Source: Methylacidiphilum sp. (GTDB lineage Bacteria > Verrucomicrobiota > Verrucomicrobiia > CAIQCK01). From it: a DNA stretch of 33,542 nt. Positions 26,787 to 33,542 of the stretch are shown piece after piece. The position numbers and the translations under genes were made by a program. Numbering within the stretch: position 1 is the stretch's first letter; every line of letters begins with the position of its first letter. The notes under the pieces are model-generated. The model saw only the letters and a program-made list of their open reading frames with translations. It made no database searches and was not told the origin of the DNA. The stretch lies in contig DYDC01000003.1 of NCBI GenBank assembly GCA_020718125.1, forward strand, positions 1 through 33,542. The letters are read 5' to 3'.

Positions 26787-27453
26787 ATGATGGCATTGCC
26801 CGCGCAAGCGCGCGGAAGACAGGACGGGGACGTGCAGAGCGAGTTGTCACAATCAAACACACAACCGTCGTCCGGGAAACCGAACACGACAATGGCTTTC
26901 CTCCGGCTGATGGACCAGGTGAAAGCGTTCCGGCCGACATTGTTTGTGACCGGGGGCGAGCCGACGCTGTATTGGGAGTTTGAGGGCTTCGTCAGAGAGG
27001 CGAAGCAACGGCGGCTGTTCATGCACCTGGCGACCAACGGCTTGTCGCTGGAGAAACACGCCGCCATGCTGGTCGAACAGGGCGTGGAGTTCGTCACAGT
27101 TTCGCTCGGCGGAAGACGTGGCGTTGATCGGCCGGAACCTCCGAACCGCTACGGAACAGGCGCGGGGCCGCATCCGGCTGACGTTTCTGCCTGATTTGTC
27201 GCCGGAGTTGCTGGCGCCGTATTACTTCGACCTGAACCATCCATTTGCCGGCCAGTGCAGCGCGCTCTGGAAAACGCTGCGCGTCATGCCGGATGGAACC
27301 GTCTCGCCATGCCTGCACGTCGTCGCCGGCAATATCGCCACTCAGACCATCGAGGAGATCTGGAACGGCCCCGCCATGCGGCCGTTTCGCGAGATGATCG
27401 CGCGCGGGCTGTTGCCGGGTTGCGCCCGGTGTTGTAACCGGAGTTTTTCCTGA
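26787..27453 (+). pseudogene. Decayed radical SAM/SPASM protein
   Basis: Frame A (to ~27105): FRPTLFVTGGEPTLYWEFEGFVREAKQRRLFMHLATNGLSLEKHAAMLVEQGVEFVTVSL; frame B: AEDVALIGRNLR...FAGQCSALWKTLRVMPDGTVSPCLHVVAGNIATQTIEEIWNGPAMRPFREMIARGLLPGCARCC. No CxxxCxxC upstream; frame break plus missing central segment. Confidence 0.75.
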
Positions 27454-27460
27454 TCGCCGA

Positions 27461-28447
27461 TCACGGGGCCAAGCCGGATAGTTTCTCCGGCTTGAGCGCC
27501 GCTCCCAACGCACGCCAGTGTTTCTCCTCGCCGGCCCGCCGCGCGCGCGGCACGAGCAGATCTACTGCAATGAGGCTGCCCACAAGGCTGAGTGTGTGGA
27601 TACCGTGGATGGGCGTGCCCGGCGCAGGCTCAATCCGCGCGACATGGCTCTCCCGATACTCGCTCCCGTTCAGCGTTTCAACGCGATTGATGTTCAAGCC
27701 GCCGCCATACCGCCGCGAGCAATCCTGCGAGGGCCGAACAACGTGGCTGCCGTGCCGGTAAATCCCGCCCCCTGGCCGCGCGCGGCGCACGTCCGACATC
27801 ACCGGGTTGAGCGGATGGGGCCGCCAGCAGTCGCTCAACGGCTCGTCGGCGCTGAAGAGACACAACTCCTCGTGGCGCGAAGCGTCCTCCTTGCCGCCGA
27901 GGTTCGCGAACAGCCACCACGTCGCGCCGTCGCGAAACAGCGTTGCGTCCACCGCCGTGACGCCGCTCATCATCGTCTTGTGAAACTCCCATCGCAGCGG
28001 AAACTCAACGCACTTGTAAACCTCGATGGCCCGATTCTGCGCCGTCTCCGGGATCATGTAGTAGTCACCCTGCCACTCGAAGACGAACGGATAGGAGAGA
28101 TGATACGGCCGCTCCAGGACGCGCGCGGGCGGCTGACATGCCCCTCGCTCATCCATCACGACCAGCGCAATGCACCCGCATCGCCCGCCGGGGACAAGCT
28201 CCTCGAAGAACACGTAATACTTGTCTTCATGTTGGATCACACACGGGTCGGCCCAATCCCGGCCGTCAGGCGGAACGAGCGGGACCATCCTCGGCTCGGC
28301 CCGCCCCGCCTCCCACAGGAACGTCACCACGATCCATTGCTCGCGCCGCGTTAGTTCATGCAACCCCCGCCGTGCGCCGTGCAGCCAGCGTCGCGCCGTG
28401 TGATGGAGCGACCGGACAGTGGCGGTGGATGTTTTTCCTCGCTTCAC
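27461..28447 (-). CDS. GIPC-transferase-N-like / beta-propeller-like glycan protein
   Basis: DWADPCVIQHEDKYYVFFEEL, YPFVFEWQGDYYMIPET, QDCSRRYGGGLNINRV motifs; GTG start overlapping GT stop (GTGA). Confidence 0.65.
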   Translation of the reverse strand: MKRGKTSTATVRSLHHTARRWLHGARRGLHELTRREQWIVVTFLWEAGRAEPRMVPLVPPDGRDWADPCVIQHEDKYYVFFEELVPGGRCGCIALVVMDERGACQPPARVLERPYHLSYPFVFEWQGDYYMIPETAQNRAIEVYKCVEFPLRWEFHKTMMSGVTAVDATLFRDGATWWLFANLGGKEDASRHEELCLFSADEPLSDCWRPHPLNPVMSDVRRARPGGGIYRHGSHVVRPSQDCSRRYGGGLNINRVETLNGSEYRESHVARIEPAPGTPIHGIHTLSLVGSLIAVDLLVPRARRAGEEKHWRALGAALKPEKLSGLAP

Positions 28448-29592
28448 GGTTTGGTCACTTGTGATTTCTCGACCAGTTCACGATACACCGCGTCGTAGGC
28501 GGCGATCATCTTTTCCGGTGTGAACTCGGTCGCGATGCGCCGCGCCGCCGCCACACCGAGTCGCGCGCCCCGTTCTGGATTGTGCAACGCGAAGTCCATC
28601 TTCTGCGCCAACTCCTCCGGTGCCGACGGCAGCACCAGCCAGCCATGCTCGCCATCCACGATCAAGTCCAGCACGCCATCCACGCCACTCGCGATCACCG
28701 GCAGGCCCGCCGCCATCGCCTCCATGACGGCGTGCGGCATTCCTTCCGACAACGTCGGGTGAACGAAGAGATCCATCCCGGCCAGCAGGTCCGACACATC
28801 ATTGCGGTCGCCTAAGAAGATCACCCGCTCCGAAAGCTGCAACTGCGCCACCTGCTTCTCCAATCGCCGCCTCAACGGTCCGTCGCCAATCAGCGCCAGC
28901 ACTGTATCAGGATGTGCGGTTGCGATTCGCGCATAGGCCGCCAGCAGGTCGCAATGCGCCTTCTTCGGCGAGAGCCGGCCGACCATGCCGATGACCTTCG
29001 TCGTGTCGGGAATGTCCAGTTGCAGCCGCCAGGCCCGCGCGGCTGTTTTCCGGTCGCGTTTGTCCACGGGAATGCTGTTGGCAATGTAGATGGCCCGCTC
29101 CGGCAGCACCCCCTCATGCTCGACGGCAAACGGGATCACCTGACGGCCCACAGCAATGACCTTGTCGGCCAGCCATGCCGAGAGCCGGATCAGTGGAAAC
29201 TGCCAGCGCGGCAGGTGCGCATTGCGGGATTGGAGGGAAGAGACAATGACCTTCGCGCCCGCCAGCCGCGCCAGCGGCCGGCCGAGCATGTCGCTGAACG
29301 GCAGAATCGTCTGCACGATGTCGGGCTGCCAACTCTTGATCGCCCGGAGAAGTTTGATGAAGCCAACCAACGCAAACAACGCCGGCCGGCCGATGATAGT
29401 CACGGACACGTCGGCGCGCTCCAAATCCGCGACCACCTCCGCGTGGACAGCTTCGTTGAGGCAGCACACCCGTTGCTCATAACCTCGACGCGCCAGCCCC
29501 TCGACCAGAATCGTCAGCCACCGCTGCATGCCGCCGCGGCCGAGGTCGTCCACGACGTGGAGCAAGCGAATCGGTTTGGCGGCCTGGAGCAT
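28444..29592 (-). CDS. Glycosyltransferase family 4 protein
   Basis: RLLHVVDDLGRGGMQRWLTILVEGLARRGYE, GMVGRLSPKKAHCDLL, PTLSEGMPHAVMEAMAAGLPVIASGVDGV. N-terminal part of the longer ORF (to 30084) is antisense/out-of-gene. Confidence 0.9.
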   Translation of the reverse strand: MLQAAKPIRLLHVVDDLGRGGMQRWLTILVEGLARRGYEQRVCCLNEAVHAEVVADLERADVSVTIIGRPALFALVGFIKLLRAIKSWQPDIVQTILPFSDMLGRPLARLAGAKVIVSSLQSRNAHLPRWQFPLIRLSAWLADKVIAVGRQVIPFAVEHEGVLPERAIYIANSIPVDKRDRKTAARAWRLQLDIPDTTKVIGMVGRLSPKKAHCDLLAAYARIATAHPDTVLALIGDGPLRRRLEKQVAQLQLSERVIFLGDRNDVSDLLAGMDLFVHPTLSEGMPHAVMEAMAAGLPVIASGVDGVLDLIVDGEHGWLVLPSAPEELAQKMDFALHNPERGARLGVAAARRIATEFTPEKMIAAYDAVYRELVEKSQVTKP

Positions 29593-29615
29593 CTGTGGCA
29601 AGCACTCGGCCGCCG

Positions 29616-30557
29616 CTACGCCGCGGGGCGGAAGTGTTTCTTGATCCAGAACAGGTAGCCGAGCATCAGCAGGAACGACGTGATCGTCCAGACCGACATC
29701 GTCTGACTGGAGATGAAGCCCATCTGCTTGATCTGTTGCTCCGGGTAACCCATTTGGCGATACAGATCCATGATGTCCACGCGCAGGAACGTGACCGCCG
29801 TCGAGAGACCAAACAGGACAAGCACCACGACGCAAGTCAGCCAGGCCGACGCCTTCAAGCGGTAAAGGCCCAGCGCCAGCCAGATCCAAACCACACCCAT
29901 CGCCACGAAGAAGATGGATGCAGCCGGCCCGGAGACCAGCAGGCCAAAGAATGGCATTACACTCTTGAAGCTCAGCGGCATGGCGAACAGCGACAGCGAG
30001 CCAACGGCAAGCCACAGCGATGCCGCGAGCACGGGCAGCGGGCACGCATCGGTCCAGCGCGCGACCGGATCGCGCGCCTCGCACGTCGCCCGCACGTGCC
30101 TGCTGCCGTAGAACAGCGCCAACGTGGCGGGAACAAACAGAAAGACAATGACCAGGATGACGCCGGCGATGGCCATCCCGATCCAGATCGTCGGCGCGTC
30201 AGGCTGGCTGGCCATCATCCGCGGCATGATGAACGCGCACGCCACCATCGAGATGATGCCGACCACCAACCAACTCCACGCAAAGACCAGCATCAACGCC
30301 CGCGCCCAGCGGCGGCACCGGATGGAACCGATGCCGAGCCAGACGAACGCCACGGCGATGGCGGCATAGAACACCGCCCCCGGGATGATCATCTGGTAAT
30401 TCGCCGGCGTGCCGCTCATCTGCGCCTGCATTGTCTGGCCGAAGAACATGGCGGGCGCCAGCAGCGCGCACAGGCAGCCGAGCAGGACCTCCAGCACCCC
30501 AAAGAGGATCAAACCGGCGCGACGGTCTTTGAATGATGTCATTGCGGACTGGCTCAT
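29616..30557 (-). CDS. Hypothetical multi-pass membrane protein
   Basis: 313 aa with multiple hydrophobic segments (e.g. AGLILFGVLEVLLGCLCALLAPAMFF, WIGMAIAGVILVIVFLFVPATLALFY, AWLTCVVVLVLFGLSTAVTFL). Confidence 0.7.
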   Translation of the reverse strand: MSQSAMTSFKDRRAGLILFGVLEVLLGCLCALLAPAMFFGQTMQAQMSGTPANYQMIIPGAVFYAAIAVAFVWLGIGSIRCRRWARALMLVFAWSWLVVGIISMVACAFIMPRMMASQPDAPTIWIGMAIAGVILVIVFLFVPATLALFYGSRHVRATCEARDPVARWTDACPLPVLAASLWLAVGSLSLFAMPLSFKSVMPFFGLLVSGPAASIFFVAMGVVWIWLALGLYRLKASAWLTCVVVLVLFGLSTAVTFLRVDIMDLYRQMGYPEQQIKQMGFISSQTMSVWTITSFLLMLGYLFWIKKHFRPAA

Positions 30558-30661
30558 GATGGACTCCTTTCCAAAGCAGCGACGCGAAGACTAGGCAACA
30601 TGGCCGGTCGAGGCAACGCAAATCACGGCGGAAAACCAGACTCATCCAAACCACAGCTAAG

Positions 30662-31990
30662 GTCAGCCGCATCCCGCAGAAGAAAACGCTCACCATCAAG
30701 CCGATCCGCAACCGCCAGACGCCCGCGCTGGAATACCGCGAGCCGTTCACGTTCGACAGCTACGACGCCGACTGGGCCGTCCGTAACAAGTCCAACGGTC
30801 ACGCCACACGGCTCGATGAGAAGCGCGGCGGCAAGATCATCTGCAAGGGCTTTGTCCACACGTTCTATCCGCTGGTGCCGCCGGAGAAGTATTTCGCGGC
30901 GCACCCGGAGTATTTCTCCGAGATCACAGGCAAGCGGACGCACGACCACGCGCAGCTCCGCCTGACCTATCCCGACGTGGTGGACATCGTCACGCAGCGC
31001 GTGCTGGAGCAACTCAAGGGCGCACCGCCGCGGACCATCGTCTCCGCGTCGCAGAACGACTGGCACGGCCAGTGCCCGTGCGCAAAATGCAAGGCCATCG
31101 AGGACGAGGAGGGCAGCCCGTCGGCGCCGCTGCTGCGGTTCGTCAACCATGTCGCCGATCGCGTCGAGCGCGCGCGGCCGGACGCGGCGATTGACACGAC
31201 GGCCCGCCAATACACGCGCAAGCCGCCGCGCCTCGTGAAGCCGCGGCCGAACGTCATCGTGCGGCTGTGCAGCATCGAGTGTTCGTTCTCGCATCCGCTC
31301 GGCGGCGCTGGGCAGAACCGCAAGTTCTGTCGAGGACATCGAGGGCTGGTCGAAGATATGCCAGCGGCTTTACACCTGGGACTACGTCACCGACTTCGCG
31401 CATTACGTCCAGCCGCACCCAAACCCGCGGGTGCTCCAGCCCAACATCCAGTGTTTCATCGCCAACGGCGTGAAGGGCATCTTCGAGCAGGGCAGTTACC
31501 AGTCGCCCGGCGGCGAACTGCGGGAACTGCGCTCGTGGCCGCTCGCGAAACCGCTCTGGAACCCGCGCGCCAACGTCAACGCGTTGATGAACGCCTTTCT
31601 CGCCGGCTACCACGGCCCGGCCGCGCCGTTCATCCGCCGCTACATGGACCTAATGCACGACGAGGTCACGAGGACGAAGCACGAGCTGAAATACTACCCG
31701 CCGACGACCGCGCCGTTCCTGTCGCAACCGGTCATCGCGAAGGCCGACGCGCTGTTTGCCTCGGCGGAGAAGACTGTCGCGAAAGACGCCGCGCTGCTGC
31801 ATCGCGTGAAGGCGGCCCGGCTGCCGGTCCATTACGTGATGATGCAGCGCGAGAAGGCGTGGAAGCGCAGCGGCGCAAAGTGGCAGCCGTCGCTGTCGGG
31901 CCACGCGCTGCGCGAACGGTTCTTCGAGATCGCCGCAGCGGAGAAGATGACGACAATCAACGAAGGCCGCTCAATGGACGACTTCCGCAC
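30662..31990 (+). pseudogene. 5'-truncated, frameshifted DUF4838-like protein
   Basis: Open frame VSRIPQKKTLTIKPIRNRQTPALEYREPFTFDSYDADWAVRNKSNG...SASQNDWHGQCPCAKCKAIEDEEGSPSAPLLRFVNHVADRVE..; moves to another frame near 31329 (VEDIEGWSKICQRLYTWDYVTDFAHYVQPHPNPRVLQPNIQCFIANGVKGIFEQGSYQ). No N-terminal part or start codon in the appropriate frame. Confidence 0.65.
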
Positions 31991-33373
31991 CGCCACGCGG
32001 CTCCCTGACCGGCGCGCGCCGTTGCCGCCGTCGCGCAAGCTCCGCATCGGCTGTGTCGGCATTGGCGGCCAGGGCGACGGCGTGACCGCCGAACTCGCCA
32101 CGTTCGAGAATGTCGAGATCGCCGCGCTCTGCGACGTGGACGACAAATACGCCGCGCGCAACATCAAGAAGTATCCCGGCCGGCCGCTCTACAAGGATTA
32201 CCGCGTGATGCTCGATAAGGAGAAGGGCCTCGATGCGGTGATGGTTGGCACGCCGGACCATTGGCACGCGCCGATCTCGATCGCGGCGATGCAGCTCGGC
32301 AAGCACGTCTATTGTGAGAAGCCGCTGGCGCACTCTGTCGAGGAGGCGCGGTTGATGGCGCGCGTGGCGCGCGAGACGGGCGTGGTGACGCAGATGGGCA
32401 ACCAAGGCCACGCCGGCGAGGGCCTCCGGCTGACGAAGGAGTGGATTGACGCGGGCGCAATCGGCAGGATCAGCGAGGTCCACGTCTGGTCGGACCGGCC
32501 GGGCAAGTTCTGGCAGACGCAGGGCCGCCTCCGGCCGACCGACACGCCGCCGGTGCCGGCGGGCCTCGACTGGAACCTCTGGCTCGGCCCGGCGAAGGAG
32601 CGCCCGTATCATCCCGATTACTGTCCCCGCCAGTGGCGCGGGTGGATTGACTTCGGCTGCGGCGCGCTCGGCGACATAGGTGCAGGGATGGCTGGCTGGT
32701 TACGCGGCCAGGGTGGATTGACTTCGGCTGCGGCGCGCTCGGCGACATGGCGGTGCACAATGCCGACCCGGCGTTCTACGCGCTCGACCTCGGCGCGCCG
32801 GACTGGGCCGAGGCGGAGTCCTCGCCGACGAATCCCGATTCATTCCCGCTCTGGAGCATCATCACCTGCCATTTCCCCGCCAAGGGCAACCGCGGCCCGG
32901 TGAAGATGGTGTGGCATGACGGCGGCAAGCAGCCGCCACGCCCGCCGGGACTTGAAGCCGATGCCAACCTCGAAAGCAATGGCATCTACTTTGTCGGCGA
33001 CAAGGGCGCCCTCATGGCCGGCGGTTGGTCGGGCACGCCTCGCATCGTTCCGGAGACGAAGATGCAAGCGTTCAAGCGCCCGGAGAAGACCATCCCCCGC
33101 AGCGTCGGCCATCGCCGCGAATGGGTCGAAGCCTGCCTCGCGGGAAAGCCGCGGGACGCGAAGTCCGGCTTCTGGTATTCCGCGCCGTTCACCGAGGCAT
33201 TGCTGGTCGGCCTGCTGCCGGTGCTGACCGGCAAACGCATCCAGCGGGACGCCGCCGCGATGAAAGCAGTCAACGCGCCCGAAGCCGAGCCGTTCATCCG
33301 CAAAGCCTACCGCCGCGGCTTCGAACTGCCCGCCGTGGCGACTCGGCGGCGCATCCGCTGGTTCGGAAGCTGA
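31960..33373 (+). pseudogene. Gfo/Idh/MocA-family oxidoreductase interrupted by a 71-bp insertion
   Basis: RKLRIGCVGIGGQGDGVTAELATFENVEIAALCDVD, GTPDHWHAPISIAAMQLGKHVYCEKPLAHSVEEARLMA, then frame break at ~32678; resumes in frame 32747-33373 ([26 protein letters not shown]...). Confidence 0.85.
32640..32748. repeat. 38-bp direct repeat flanking a 33-bp insert
   Basis: GGGTGGATTGACTTCGGCTGCGGCGCGCTCGGCGACAT at 32640-32677 and 32711-32748; net insertion 71 bp. Confidence 0.95.
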
Positions 33374-33478
33374 GGGGCGCACGAACGACCGATATCTTCG
33401 GCGACAACGACGCGCACAAGAGATCAGCGATTCGATTTGGATCACAAAGAATAGGGAACCTCCGGTAACTATTCGCCA

Positions 33479-33542
33479 GATGAAATTCGTTGATAGGGGT
33501 AGGGATGAAGGATTGAACTTCACCCCTCCCTCCGAACCGGAC
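33479..33542 (-). ncRNA. Possible group II intron-like RNA fragment at window edge
   Basis: Minus strand GTCCGGTTCGGAGGGAGGGGTGAAGTTCAATCCTTCATCCCTACCCCTATCAACG; CGGTTCGGAGGGAGG resembles the region before domain IV of bacterial group II introns; includes a 9-bp (one G-U) hairpin. Confidence 0.35.

Noticed and set aside
28444-30084. Full 546-aa ORF as one glycosyltransferase
   Set aside because: The N-terminal ~164 residues overlap the membrane protein gene in another frame and show no GT features; GT4 homology starts at MLQAAKPIRLLHVVDDLG.
1-33542. tRNA or rRNA genes
   Set aside because: No cloverleaf with GTTCRA T-loop and matching acceptor stem, and no rRNA-like conserved sequence, was noticed by eye; a tRNAscan/Rfam run would be decisive.
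1-33542. A completely new multi-gene defence or metabolic system
   Set aside because: Most genes belong to recognisable families (type I-C Cas, VapBC, dcw, GT4, Gfo/Idh); the unusual points are architecture (MurG-MurC-MurB fusion), one unknown small dcw gene and gene decay, not a new system.

Overview
The window is a GC-rich bacterial segment. The dcw gene order and the hairpin repeats suggest a Verrucomicrobia/PVC origin (inference). From left to right it holds: (i) the start of a type I-C CRISPR-Cas operon on the minus strand (cas3, cas5c and the first codons of cas8c; no array in the window); (ii) a hairpin-rich REP-like intergenic repeat; (iii) a VapBC-type toxin-antitoxin pair whose PIN toxin is frameshifted; (iv) a lactonase/6-phosphogluconolactonase-family gene and a truncated 4Fe-4S radical-SAM activase remnant; (v) a complete ~20 kb division/cell-wall (dcw) operon on the minus strand: mraZ - small unknown gene - rsmH - ftsL - ftsI - murE - murF - mraY - murD - LysM protein - ftsW - [murG-murC-murB in one ORF] - ddl - ftsQ - ftsA - ftsZ; (vi) a glycan-type cluster (two GT4 glycosyltransferases, a GIPC-transferase-like protein, a membrane protein) interrupted by a decayed radical SAM/SPASM gene; (vii) a decayed DUF4838-like gene fused in frame to a Gfo/Idh/MocA oxidoreductase that carries a 71-bp insertion flanked by 38-bp direct repeats; (viii) a possible group II intron-like RNA fragment at the right edge. 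The most notable observation is the uninterrupted MurG-MurC-MurB triple fusion. Secondary ones are a MraZ-box/sigma70 promoter layout before mraZ, an uncharacterised 113-aa protein between mraZ and rsmH, and the clustering of broken genes on the plus strand. I do not see convincing evidence for a wholly new multi-gene system.
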